A stretch of DNA of 64,000 nucleotides, taken from NCBI GenBank assembly GCA_016712465.1, contig JADJQZ010000001.1:558001-622000 (forward strand), written 5' to 3'. Position 1 is the first letter of the stretch, and each line of letters starts with the position of its first letter. Below, piece after piece: positions 44,295-52,557 of the stretch. Origin of the DNA: Candidatus Obscuribacter sp. (lineage in GTDB: Bacteria; Cyanobacteriota; Vampirovibrionia; Obscuribacterales; Obscuribacteraceae). The notes below the pieces were generated by a model. That model did no database searches. It had not been told where the DNA came from and saw nothing but the letters and a program-made list of their open reading frames with translations. A program made the position numbers and the translations under genes.

Positions 44295-46363
44295 TTCATC
44301 TTGTACCAGCCCTTGCGCAAAGCTTTGACTATGATGTGGGTGCGGTCGGTTATATAGTAGGCTTCGTCTTCGTGATAGCCCTGCCTTCTGGTAATGACCA
44401 GGGAGCGGTTCAGCTTGCGACATTCCTCTTTAATCACTTGCAGGAGCACATGCTTGATGCGCTTCATGGTGCCGGCAAAGGGTTTAACTACGCCCTGAGA
44501 GAAGAGGGCAATAGCCAGGTCAATTTTGTCTTTCTTGAAGCTCTGGAAGGCTTCTCTCTGTTCTGCCGGGAGAGCCGCTGCCAGTTCGTGCAAGGTGCGT
44601 TCAACTTCCGCCTTGCAGTCGCTCAGTTCGTCCAGAAGGATCAAAGGCACTCGTCCTTTCTGGAAGAGCTGAGCGAGACCACGATTATCCTTGAGGCAAA
44701 GGAGCAGATCGCAGTCTTTTTCTCCGGACTCCAGGGTGGCTTTTGCTTTCTCTATTTTTTCCAGGCGTGCTTCCAATCTGGTGGCTCTTTCATGCAGGTG
44801 CGAGGAGTCCAGGCTGCCTTTATATAACCTTTCGGCACGGGAGCGTTGAGCCGGACTGAGGGGGCGATCATCGCGCATACGCAAGACTGCCAGCAGGAAG
44901 ATGGGCTCCGGAGCATAGCCCACTGATTCGCTGTAAAGCTCCATCAGTTGTTTCAGCTCTCTGGAATGCTGACCATAGGTGATATCCAGGGAATCACAGA
45001 TAAGGCGAATGGTTTGCACATCCTGTTCCATATGCAAGACTTCGTGCAAGAGGGTCGACATGAGGGCTTCCGAAAGGGGCTCGTTCGTCAATAAGAGATC
45101 TCTGGCAACGGCAATACGACCGGTTCCTACCAGGTAGCAGGCGGTCATATGATTGTTCTCGGTGAAGTCGACTATGGCGGCTGGAATGTCGAGGGCGGCG
45201 CAGATGCGATTGACCAGCTTTTGCAAGCTGCCGCAGCGCTTTTGCGAAAGCACCTGGCATTGTCTCTCTACCTGGGCAAGTTGATCTTTGAGCGTGGCAA
45301 GCAGGCTGTGTTCCATATGCTCGCCGGCGTACTTGATGCCCAGTCTCAGCCTTTCCAACTCCAAAAGACAAGTCTGCACTTCCTCTTCATCGTCTTCGCC
45401 GTCCATCCACTGGAAGGCTGCTGCCATGTTGGCCAGGTAGAAGTTCAAGTTCAGGTTGAGCATGGGGAAAGGTTCCAGCCAGGGAGGATTTTTCCCTTCC
45501 GGGCTGCTCCAATAGTGCATCAGCTTCTGGGTGGCAAAGAGCGAAACATCGTCGCAACTATCTTCGGCGGCGTAGACTAGTAGCCGCTCTCTTTGATCCG
45601 GTGGGAAGTTGTCGGCCAGGGCGACGGCGCGCATCTTGATGTTGGCGGAGACTAAAGATGGTGTGTGCGCATAGCGAAGATCGAGGGGCTCCGGGTCGCC
45701 GAGTATATTGCCGAGCAGTTTGTACTGTTTTACCTCATCGCTTGCCAGGGCCTTCCAGATTGAGGCGAAGTGGCTTTCACTCAAGCTCGTGCCGAAATGG
45801 GCGTCCATCTCGCAGGAGAGTACCAGTAAGTCTTCCGCCGAGGATAGCCCGTTCAGGGCCATGTATTGCCAGTGTTCTTGTTCCATGCGACTGAGGAAAA
45901 TCTTTCTGGCTTCGCCGTCGTCCACCCGGTAGAAGAAGGCCTGCAATGCCTTGCTGGCAGATACAGAATAGCCGTGGGCCAGGCGGTAGAGGCAGTCGGC
46001 CTGGATGGCATAGGGCTGCGGATTGGCTTTGTACTCTTCCGCTTCGAAATCGGCCAGACCAACTACGGCAATAGCGGCCAATTCTTCATCGGCTAGATTG
46101 GCAGCGATGGTCGCCACTTCGCTGTAGCGTTTCTGGCGCAATAGCAGCCTGATCTGAATGCGGCGGTTCTGAGTCTCGCGCTCTTGCTTTGCCTGTTCAC
46201 TCAGTCTGCGCTCTTCATCCGTTGGTTGGCGTCCCACGCCAAGCACGTTCCAGGGCTTGGTTTTCCAGCTCTGGGTGGCGCCGCTGATTGAATCCGTAAG
46301 GCTGGTAGCCAGGTTTTGAATCAGCCCATGTATCTTCGGTTGTCCTGGTGGAATGTCGGACAT
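44291..46363 (-). CDS. Large protein with HExxH metallopeptidase-like motif
   Basis: The protein is 690 residues. The middle contains LLHEVLHMEQD, with H440-E-x-x-H444, the zinc-binding motif of many metallopeptidases. The rest is mainly helical (GLIQNLATSLTDSISGATQS, ALKDQLAQVERQCQVLSQ) with a Glu/Lys-rich C-terminal part. No signal peptide is visible, so it may be cytoplasmic. A third zinc ligand cannot be assigned with confidence. The true start could be ATG 46363 or an upstream ATG at 46453. The family is unknown; peptidase function is inference from the motif alone. Confidence 0.6.
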   Translation of the reverse strand: MSDIPPGQPKIHGLIQNLATSLTDSISGATQSWKTKPWNVLGVGRQPTDEERRLSEQAKQERETQNRRIQIRLLLRQKRYSEVATIAANLADEELAAIAVVGLADFEAEEYKANPQPYAIQADCLYRLAHGYSVSASKALQAFFYRVDDGEARKIFLSRMEQEHWQYMALNGLSSAEDLLVLSCEMDAHFGTSLSESHFASIWKALASDEVKQYKLLGNILGDPEPLDLRYAHTPSLVSANIKMRAVALADNFPPDQRERLLVYAAEDSCDDVSLFATQKLMHYWSSPEGKNPPWLEPFPMLNLNLNFYLANMAAAFQWMDGEDDEEEVQTCLLELERLRLGIKYAGEHMEHSLLATLKDQLAQVERQCQVLSQKRCGSLQKLVNRICAALDIPAAIVDFTENNHMTACYLVGTGRIAVARDLLLTNEPLSEALMSTLLHEVLHMEQDVQTIRLICDSLDITYGQHSRELKQLMELYSESVGYAPEPIFLLAVLRMRDDRPLSPAQRSRAERLYKGSLDSSHLHERATRLEARLEKIEKAKATLESGEKDCDLLLCLKDNRGLAQLFQKGRVPLILLDELSDCKAEVERTLHELAAALPAEQREAFQSFKKDKIDLAIALFSQGVVKPFAGTMKRIKHVLLQVIKEECRKLNRSLVITRRQGYHEDEAYYITDRTHIIVKALRKGWYKMN

Positions 46364-46485
46364 TAGGTATTCGCTCTTTTGCCTGGTCGATTGGCGACCA
46401 TTAGAGCGAGAATAAGGCCGGCAGCCTTTCTGGAAAAGGGGGAAAGTACGCATGAAGACGGCGCCGGCTGGGGCAGAGGGCGCTG

Positions 46486-46491
46486 TATAAT
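46486..46491 (+). promoter_or_regulatory. Possible -10 element for the TPR gene at 46594
   Basis: A perfect TATAAT lies about 100 bases before the start. No -35 of good quality is seen at the right distance, so the call is weak. Confidence 0.25.
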
Positions 46492-46593
46492 GGCTTTAGC
46501 CTTGCCGCCGCTGTCGATGCGAAAGCAAACGGAGTCATGTTACAACAATTTGCCGCAAGCTAGTCGGGAGCGGCACTTCACAAGGTCTTTGCT

Positions 46594-47523
46594 GTGCGAG
46601 CTTTGCTGCTTCTGCCGCTGTTTCTTTTGCCGCTGTCTCTTTTATTCGGGCCGCGGGCTGTACCCTATGCTATGGGCAAGCCGCCTGCCGGTGCTCGCCT
46701 GGAAGAGTGGTGCAGTAAGAAGTTTTTGCAGGATCCGGCCGACATCACCCATGATCCGGTTTTCAAGCAAATTCAGCGTTTCCGCAAGGCGCGCAGAATC
46801 GATCAGGCTCTTTCTTACACAGATGGACTGGTGAAGCGTCAGCCGACCAGCGGTAATTGCCTGCGGCACCGGGCTTATGTGTATGCCTTGCTGACGGAAG
46901 ACGAGAAGGCTATGAAAGATCTGGCTGCCGCCTGCCGGGATAAGAAGCTGACCGGCGATGACTGGTATGCCATCGGCCGGCTCTATTCCAAGCTGGACGC
47001 GGACAAGGAAGCCTTGAATGCTTTTGGGCAGGCCGTCAGGCTTTCAAGCAATCCCTACAATGCCTTGCGTATGAAAGCCAAGGAAGAGTTGAAGATGAAC
47101 TTGCTCGATGCGGCTGAAAAGGATCTGAGCCGCTGTGTGGAACTGAAAGCCGGTTCCAGTCGTAACCTCATTGATCTGGCTAAAGTACACACCCTGCTCA
47201 AGAAGCACACCCTCGTCATCGAAGACGTGAAGAAGGCGGAGGAAACCGGTCGCCTCAATGAGCGTGAAGAGGTTAAGGCGATGCGTATGCGCGCCGACGC
47301 CTTTGTGGCTTTGAAAAAGTGGCAGGAGGCTCTGAAAGACTTGAACAGAGGGCTGGCCATTGCCCCCCTCACCCGTGATCTCTATGCCAGGCGCCTGAAA
47401 ATCTATGAGCTTACGGGCAATAAGACCGCGGCGGCAAAAGAAAGCGCGCTTCTGGTCAAGCTGGACGGCAGTTTGAAATCGGCTCCGGGAGTGGATGAGG
47501 ACCGGCCCGTCGAGGCGGATTGA
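46594..47523 (+). CDS. Exported TPR-repeat protein
   Basis: A strong signal peptide (LLLLPLFLLPLSLLFGPRA) is followed by TPR units such as DQALSYTDGLVKRQPTSGNC and WYAIGRLYSKLDADKEALNA. The C-terminal end is acidic. The start is GTG 46594, with AAGG nine bases upstream. It is probably a periplasmic scaffold. It converges on the thioredoxin-like gene at 47551 with a 27-base gap and no visible terminator. Confidence 0.75.
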   Translation: MRALLLLPLFLLPLSLLFGPRAVPYAMGKPPAGARLEEWCSKKFLQDPADITHDPVFKQIQRFRKARRIDQALSYTDGLVKRQPTSGNCLRHRAYVYALLTEDEKAMKDLAAACRDKKLTGDDWYAIGRLYSKLDADKEALNAFGQAVRLSSNPYNALRMKAKEELKMNLLDAAEKDLSRCVELKAGSSRNLIDLAKVHTLLKKHTLVIEDVKKAEETGRLNEREEVKAMRMRADAFVALKKWQEALKDLNRGLAIAPLTRDLYARRLKIYELTGNKTAAAKESALLVKLDGSLKSAPGVDEDRPVEAD

Positions 47524-47550
47524 GGCGAATTTGTGGACTGCACTTGAGGG

Positions 47551-48798
47551 TCAGTGCCTGGTTCCACTTTTGCCTTTGAGCGGGGCTGCCGGAGGGCGTT
47601 TGGTTGCCTCCGGTTTTACTATGGCGGCAGCGGCATTGCTCTCGGCCGCTGCCTTTCTTGCCTGGCGCATACCCTGGGCCATGTTGTCCAGAGCTTCATG
47701 CATGGTCTGGGTGTCATCCAGACGGAGGCACTCGTCTTTGATCGCTTGCGCCTGGGCTTCTTTGCCGGCCCCCACATAGGAGCCGTAAAGCATGAGGACC
47801 ATGCTCGGGAAAGGGTCGAAGTCTTTGGATACTTCGGTGTGCGGTGCCGGTTTCTTCATGGCTTCCGCTTGCTTGTAATACTCGTTGATCTGCTTGATGG
47901 GATCACCATAAAGATAGGTGGCGGCGTCGGACCAGCGGCAGGCCGAATACAGCACTTGCACCAGTTGATTGCTCAGACGCGCAATTAATGGGCGTGCTTC
48001 CGGCTTGTCTTTTACCTGGTCGAACCATTCCAGAGTACGGGCGTTTTCATCAAGAATGCCGTTCAGCATCACTATATCCAGCCTGTTGTCCGCCGCTTCG
48101 GCGCTCTTCCGTAAATCCACAAGCCGGGCTCTGGCGGGCGGGTGGCTTTTAACAAGTTGCTTCAACTCATGGGCGATAAGCCCGGTGCGCAGTTCGGAAA
48201 GAACTTTATTGCCGCCGGCAGTCTGCTGCCAGAGCCGGATGTATTCATTAAGTGCTTCGTCATACTGACCGGCGGTCTGGCACTGCCTGGCTCGACCAAG
48301 CCCTTCGAAAACGGCATTGTCGCTGCCGTCCATGGTTTCTTTCTCCAGCTCCTCTTTTGACTTACCGCTTCTGGCCCCTTCCAGCCAGCGCAGTAGCTCC
48401 GCCGGGCTCTGGTAGCCGACCTTGCGCCCGAATTCCGCTCCGCCTTTTGCCGGTGTGAAGAGGATCAGGGTGGGCATGGCTTCCACTTTCAAGGCCCGGG
48501 TATCGCTGCTGTTTTGATCGACATCTATTTGCACGGCAAGAGCATTTTGCTTGATCCAGTCTTTCACCTCCTGGTCTTCCCAGGTGGTTCTTTCCATCTT
48601 CTGGCAGGGTGGACACCAGCTTGCCGTGAAATCCAGAAGCAGAAGTTTTTTGTCCTGGCCTGCCTGTTCTTTAGCTTGAGAGAGGGAAAGCCTGGAAAAT
48701 ATATCGGCGGCCTCGGCCGCTCCGGCGCTTGCGCTTTCGCACAGGCAGGCTAGAAGTAAAGCCAGTATCGCCCTTTTTTGACGCCCAGCTTTTTTCAT
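47551..48798 (-). CDS. Exported thioredoxin-fold protein with long helical C-terminus
   Basis: A signal peptide (AILALLLACLCESASA) precedes a thioredoxin_7/DsbD-gamma-like domain: KKLLLLDFTASWCPPCQKME with C62-P-P-C65, then VEAMPTLILFTP with the cis-Pro. About 260 residues of helical, TPR-like sequence follow (ECLRLDDTQTMHEALDNMAQ). It is probably a periplasmic thiol oxidoreductase that docks on a partner through its C-terminal part. The ATG overlaps the stop of the DUF4286 gene (ATGA), so translation is coupled. Confidence 0.85.
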   Translation of the reverse strand: MKKAGRQKRAILALLLACLCESASAGAAEAADIFSRLSLSQAKEQAGQDKKLLLLDFTASWCPPCQKMERTTWEDQEVKDWIKQNALAVQIDVDQNSSDTRALKVEAMPTLILFTPAKGGAEFGRKVGYQSPAELLRWLEGARSGKSKEELEKETMDGSDNAVFEGLGRARQCQTAGQYDEALNEYIRLWQQTAGGNKVLSELRTGLIAHELKQLVKSHPPARARLVDLRKSAEAADNRLDIVMLNGILDENARTLEWFDQVKDKPEARPLIARLSNQLVQVLYSACRWSDAATYLYGDPIKQINEYYKQAEAMKKPAPHTEVSKDFDPFPSMVLMLYGSYVGAGKEAQAQAIKDECLRLDDTQTMHEALDNMAQGMRQARKAAAESNAAAAIVKPEATKRPPAAPLKGKSGTRH

Positions 48799-49130
48799 GT
48801 GTTTACCTCGCCTGCACCGGCCAGAGGATAGAGTACACGCCTTTCTGCCTTGAAGTGCTCGGAGCCGAAAAGATCGAGAGCTTCCTGGCGCATCTCTTTG
48901 GCTTTGCCATTGAGGTACTGGTCGAGACTCTCCTGATCTTTTAGAAAATACTGAATTGTCCAGAGCGTTTTCTTTGGATCTTTGCCTTCGAATTGCGGTT
49001 CGCGGAAGAACCAGTAGGCATTCATAAAACCAGGCATAGTCATCATTTTCTCAATATGAGAGGGCAGCCAGCCGGCATATTTGAATTTGATGCTTTCGTC
49101 TACTTCCAGATTTACTTCGTAAATAATCAT
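48795..49130 (-). CDS. DUF4286 family protein
   Basis: The protein is 111 residues: MIIYEVNLEVDESIKFKYAG, HIEKMMTMPGFMNAYWF, QYFLKDQESLDQYLNGKA and QEALDLFGSEHFKAERRVLY match the DUF4286 fold, a small ferredoxin-like alpha/beta dimer of unknown function. It is the first gene of a two-gene operon with the thioredoxin-fold protein. The pairing suggests a shared process but gives no direct evidence of a reaction. Confidence 0.85.
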   Translation of the reverse strand: MIIYEVNLEVDESIKFKYAGWLPSHIEKMMTMPGFMNAYWFFREPQFEGKDPKKTLWTIQYFLKDQESLDQYLNGKAKEMRQEALDLFGSEHFKAERRVLYPLAGAGEVNT

Positions 49131-49251
49131 GCTTTGCTTGACCTTGCTTGCTTTTCATTTCACAGAAATTTTATGTGACAGGCATTATAACTGATGCAGA
49201 TTACTACCAGCGGTACCGGCGCCAGACCGGTCTAAAGTCTTCACCAATACT

Positions 49252-49266
49252 CGGACCTGAGGTCCG
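49252..49266 (+). repeat. Perfect palindrome at the ribosome binding site
   Basis: CGGACCT and AGGTCCG flank one base, directly before GGAGG (49266-49270). In the transcript the stem would touch the ribosome binding site of the following gene, so it could tune translation. It could also be an operator. Confidence 0.45.
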
Positions 49267-49282
49267 GAGGATGGATTTTCTT

Positions 49283-49798
49283 ATGGGCAAAATTTTCTTC
49301 GGGCGGGTCGGCTCTAGCAGCAGCGTGCTTTCTTTTTGCTATTTCCTGGCGGTGCTGTTTTTGCTGGCTCTGTCAGCACAAAACGCCGGTGCCCAGGGCT
49401 TTTACAATGGCGGTGCCCGGCGCCTGCCGCCTGTCAATATGGATAGCTTTGTGCAACAAGCGGGCGGTGCCGCAGAGGCCATCTATGGTGATGAAGGCGT
49501 CGGCGGGCGTGAAAAGAACGGTGCCTCGCTGCCGCCATATGACGGCTTCAGTGCCTCCCACCGCATCGATGCCGGTATCTTCGGTGCCCGTGATGCCGGT
49601 TTGACTACCGGACACGGCAGCAATATGCCCTCCGCCTGGGGGGCTGATGAGTACCTGGCGGGAGAGTGGGCCAGCACCGGTTCGGGGCATTTCGAAGAGT
49701 ACCAGAGTCCGGAGTTGCAGAGCTATGAGAACAGTCAACGCCTTGGTGCCGGTTCTGCTTCAGCGTCCGATATGAGCAAGTACACCGGCTTTCCCTAG
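49283..49798 (+). CDS. Exported low-complexity protein, unknown
   Basis: A signal peptide-like start (SSVLSFCYFLAVLFLLALSA then AQA/AQG) is followed by about 140 residues rich in Gly, Ser, Ala and Tyr (FYNGGARRLPPVNMDSFV; YLAGEWASTGSGHFEEYQ) with no known domain. ATG 49283 is preferred over ATG 49271 because GGAGG (49266-49270) touches the latter. It is probably secreted or periplasmic, and the function is unknown. It converges on the PLP enzyme at 49816 with a 17-base gap. Confidence 0.55.
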   Translation: MGKIFFGRVGSSSSVLSFCYFLAVLFLLALSAQNAGAQGFYNGGARRLPPVNMDSFVQQAGGAAEAIYGDEGVGGREKNGASLPPYDGFSASHRIDAGIFGARDAGLTTGHGSNMPSAWGADEYLAGEWASTGSGHFEEYQSPELQSYENSQRLGAGSASASDMSKYTGFP

Positions 49799-49815
49799 GG
49801 GCTTATAGCAATCGG

Positions 49816-50961
49816 TTACTGCACTTTGCCTCTAGCCAGGATGGGCACCGCCTCTACTTCCTGACCAGGTTCGCTTAGATAGAGGGTGTCGTAAAGATTG
49901 AGAGTGGTATCACAGTGGCTGGGAATCAAGAGCAGTCTGTCTCCCGGCTTTAGGTCGGGAAGGGTGCCGTCCTGACCGGCTTTTAGTATGCCGTGCTCGT
50001 CGCCGCCGGGAGTGTAGGTGAGATGAGCGAGAGGCAGTCCGTCTTCGCTGCCTTGTGCCGACAACTGTTTGAACGGTCTGGCAAAACCCATGTCGGTACT
50101 GAGGCTTTTCAGGCCGGCGTCCACCACGATTCTGTCGCGGTAGACCCCTAAGACTGTCGTCATGACAGTGAGGGCATTTTCGTAGGCACCGGCAAGCGCG
50201 TCTGTGTAGGCCGTGTCCATCAAGGCGAAACTACCCGGTTGCACCTCCGTGACACCCTCAGCGGCAGCGCAGGTAAGGAAGGTGCCGGTACCGCCGGTGG
50301 TGACAATCTCCGGCGCCAGACCGTGGTCTCTCATTAGCTTGGTGGTGGCGGTCAGCTTTTCCATGGCTTCCCGGCAGAGTCTTTCTCGCTCGCTAGCGGG
50401 GCAAAGATGTTGCAGGTGCCCTTCATAGCCTTGCAGCCCGACCAGTTTCAGCTCCGGCATTTGAGAAATGAATTGCGCCAGTTGCAGGGCTTCTTCTCCC
50501 GGCTCTACGCCGGTGCGGTTCTGCCCTACATTGATCTCAACCAGCACTTTCAGGGGCTGGGGAAGCATGGCTTCCTTACAGGCGCTAACCAGATTTTCCA
50601 CGAGAGCGCGGCTGTCCGCCACTACTTTCAGATCCGGGCAGAGAGCGGCAAGTTTCATGAGTCTGTCGGTTTTGTTCTTGCCGATTACTTCGGTTGTTAT
50701 CAATATATCTGTGATTCCGGCGGCAACCATTACTTCTGCTTCCGATGTTTTGGCAACGCAGATGCCTTCTATGGTTTCGCCTCCCTCAGCCAGGAAGAGC
50801 CTGGCCAGCGCAGGTGCTTTCACGCCTTTACAGTGAGGGCGAAGCTTGACTCCGTCACTTTTCTCGCGCAGCAGGTGCAAGAGTTTTCTGGTATTGGTTT
50901 TGAGCTTTTGCCTGTCTAGAAGCAGGGATGGCGTATCAAGGCAGTCCAGGGCATTTGTCAT
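49816..50961 (-). CDS. DSD1/D-threonine-aldolase-type PLP enzyme
   Basis: The protein is 381 residues from ATG 50961. It matches the alanine-racemase-like fold III group (D-threonine aldolase, D-serine dehydratase, 3-hydroxyaspartate aldolase): LDTPSLLLDRQKL, LRPHCKGVKAPALARL with the PLP lysine, INVGQNRTGVEPG, VTTGGTGTFLTCAA and the C-terminal metal site SHCDTTLNLYDTLYL. It probably acts on a beta-hydroxy D-amino acid; the exact substrate cannot be chosen from sequence. It is divergent from the MarR gene and may be under its control, because the operator lies between them. Confidence 0.85.
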   Translation of the reverse strand: MTNALDCLDTPSLLLDRQKLKTNTRKLLHLLREKSDGVKLRPHCKGVKAPALARLFLAEGGETIEGICVAKTSEAEVMVAAGITDILITTEVIGKNKTDRLMKLAALCPDLKVVADSRALVENLVSACKEAMLPQPLKVLVEINVGQNRTGVEPGEEALQLAQFISQMPELKLVGLQGYEGHLQHLCPASERERLCREAMEKLTATTKLMRDHGLAPEIVTTGGTGTFLTCAAAEGVTEVQPGSFALMDTAYTDALAGAYENALTVMTTVLGVYRDRIVVDAGLKSLSTDMGFARPFKQLSAQGSEDGLPLAHLTYTPGGDEHGILKAGQDGTLPDLKPGDRLLLIPSHCDTTLNLYDTLYLSEPGQEVEAVPILARGKVQ

Positions 50962-51049
50962 GGCAGTTTCTTTCAGGTGGCGGCACGGCAGGCAACAAGG
51001 CAGAAAAAGCATAGCAGATGATTCTGCTGGTAAAAACGTTATATCTTGA

Positions 51050-51078
51050 TTGCAAGAATCTTGACGTCAAGATATACT
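51050..51078 (+). promoter_or_regulatory. Sigma-70 promoter with MarR-type operator
   Basis: TTGCAA (51050-51055) and TATACT (51073-51078) form a -35/-10 pair with a 17-base spacer. A perfect 16-base palindrome, ATCTTGACGTCAAGAT (51058-51073), fills the spacer and touches the -10, the classic place for a repressor. A partial copy of the half-site, TCTTG/CAAGA, lies at 51044-51057. MarR-family proteins bind such palindromes, so autoregulation by the next gene is likely. Confidence 0.75.
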
Positions 51079-51129
51079 GGTTTTACTGATTCCGGTGCTT
51101 GCATAAATCAGGTAATAGGGCTAAGCGGG

Positions 51130-51609
51130 GTGATTGTCGTGCAAAAGGAAGAGGATGCAGTCGGCATCGCAACCGCTACCAGGTTGTGGCTTTCCCTCTT
51201 CAAAGCCGGGCGCTCCCTGGAGCGCCATGCTCTGGCCAGTATCAGCAATCTCGGTATGAGTAATACTGATTTCGCCATTATGGAAGTCTTGCTCCACAAG
51301 GGACCCTTGCCGGTAAACACCATCGGCAAGAAGGTGCTTCTCACCAGCGGGTCCATTACTACTGCTGTAGACCGGCTGGTGGAGCGCCGGATGGTTGAGA
51401 GAACTCCCTTATCAGATGAGGGCGATCGGCGGGTGCGGTTGGTGCGCCTCACCCGCTCCGGTAAAAAACTGATAAAGGAGGCATTCAAGCAGCACCAGAG
51501 GCATCTGCGCCGGGCTGTCTCTGCTTTAACGGAGGAGGAGCAAGATACGCTCCTCACCCTGCTCAAGAAGGTCGGCAAAGGAGCCGATGCTCTGGATGTC
51601 CTGCCTTGA
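51130..51609 (+). CDS. MarR-family transcriptional regulator
   Basis: The winged-helix core is clear: NTDFAIMEVLLHKGPLPVN, the recognition helix TSGSITTAVDRLVERRMVER and the wing DEGDRRVRLVRLTRSGKKL. The protein is a typical 150-160 residues if it begins at one of two GTG codons (51130 or 51139); an ATG at 51046 lies inside the operator and is unlikely. It probably represses its own operon, and perhaps the divergent PLP enzyme, and is released by a ligand or oxidant. The pirin gene follows 34 bases downstream. Confidence 0.9.
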   Translation: MIVVQKEEDAVGIATATRLWLSLFKAGRSLERHALASISNLGMSNTDFAIMEVLLHKGPLPVNTIGKKVLLTSGSITTAVDRLVERRMVERTPLSDEGDRRVRLVRLTRSGKKLIKEAFKQHQRHLRRAVSALTEEEQDTLLTLLKKVGKGADALDVLP

Positions 51610-51643
51610 ACTTGTTTTACGGAAACCAAAGAGGTAATAGATT

Positions 51644-52546
51644 ATGAAAGATATTGAGAGGGCGGTTGCCTATCGGTCTGTGCTGGAAGTCTGCAATTCC
51701 ACGGCGGGGAAGGAAGGAGCTGGATTTTCCATACTGAGACCTTTCCCTACGAGAACCTTGAGTTATGTGGATCCCTTCCTGCTTCTTGATCATATGCAGC
51801 CGGTGCCCCTCAAGCCCGGTGAAGCCAAAGGCGCCCCGGACCATCCTCATCGTGGCTTTGAAACGGTTACCTATTTACTGGAAGGAGCCATGGAGCACCG
51901 CGATTCGGCCGGGAATTTCGGAAGATTGACCGCCGGTGACGTGCAGTGGATGACGGCCGGTGCCGGTGTTGTGCACTCGGAGATGCCGGGCCCTGAACTC
52001 TTGCAGCATGGCGGCGTCTTGCACGGCTTTCAAATTTGGGTGGACCTGCCGGCCGCTCTCAAAATGACCGCCCCCCGCTATCAGGACCTCTCTTCGGCTA
52101 AGATACCTGTGGCAGTCAGTGCCGATGGTTTGACGGAAGTGAAAGTCATCGCCGGTGAAAGTTTGGGGATTAAAGCTCCCACCAGGACCCATACGCCGAT
52201 TACCTTCTTGCATATCAAAATGGCTGCCGGAGCTGTTTTTACTCAACCGCTCGGCGCCGGGCAGAATGCCCTCGTTTATATAGTCTCAGGCACGGCTCGC
52301 TTTGGTCCGGGGGCTGAGACCGTGGAAGGGACGGGCAAAATGGTTCGCTTTGCCCTTGAGGACCGCAGTTTGTATCTGGAAAACGCCGGGGCGGATGACA
52401 GGCTCGATTTGCTGGTGCTGGCCGGCCAGCCGCTCAACCAGCCGGTGGCTCGTTACGGTCCTTTCGTCATGAACAGCGAAGCGGAAATTGAGCAGGCCCT
52501 TGTGGATTTCCGAAGTGGAAGGATGGGGCAGATCGCCGGCGCTTAA
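51644..52546 (+). CDS. Pirin family protein
   Basis: The protein is 300 residues with the bicupin pirin plan: LRPFPTRTLSYVDPFLLLDH, the metal-binding HPHRGFETVTYLLEGAMEHR and DVQWMTAGAGVVHSEMPG. These supply His, His and Glu ligands for an iron site. Pirins act as quercetin-dioxygenase-like enzymes or as redox-sensitive cofactors. Its place behind a MarR regulator suggests induction by an electrophile, flavonoid-type compound or oxidant. It converges on the gene at 52558 with only 11 bases between stops. Confidence 0.9.
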   Translation: MKDIERAVAYRSVLEVCNSTAGKEGAGFSILRPFPTRTLSYVDPFLLLDHMQPVPLKPGEAKGAPDHPHRGFETVTYLLEGAMEHRDSAGNFGRLTAGDVQWMTAGAGVVHSEMPGPELLQHGGVLHGFQIWVDLPAALKMTAPRYQDLSSAKIPVAVSADGLTEVKVIAGESLGIKAPTRTHTPITFLHIKMAAGAVFTQPLGAGQNALVYIVSGTARFGPGAETVEGTGKMVRFALEDRSLYLENAGADDRLDLLVLAGQPLNQPVARYGPFVMNSEAEIEQALVDFRSGRMGQIAGA

Positions 52547-52557
52547 TTTCCCTTTGC

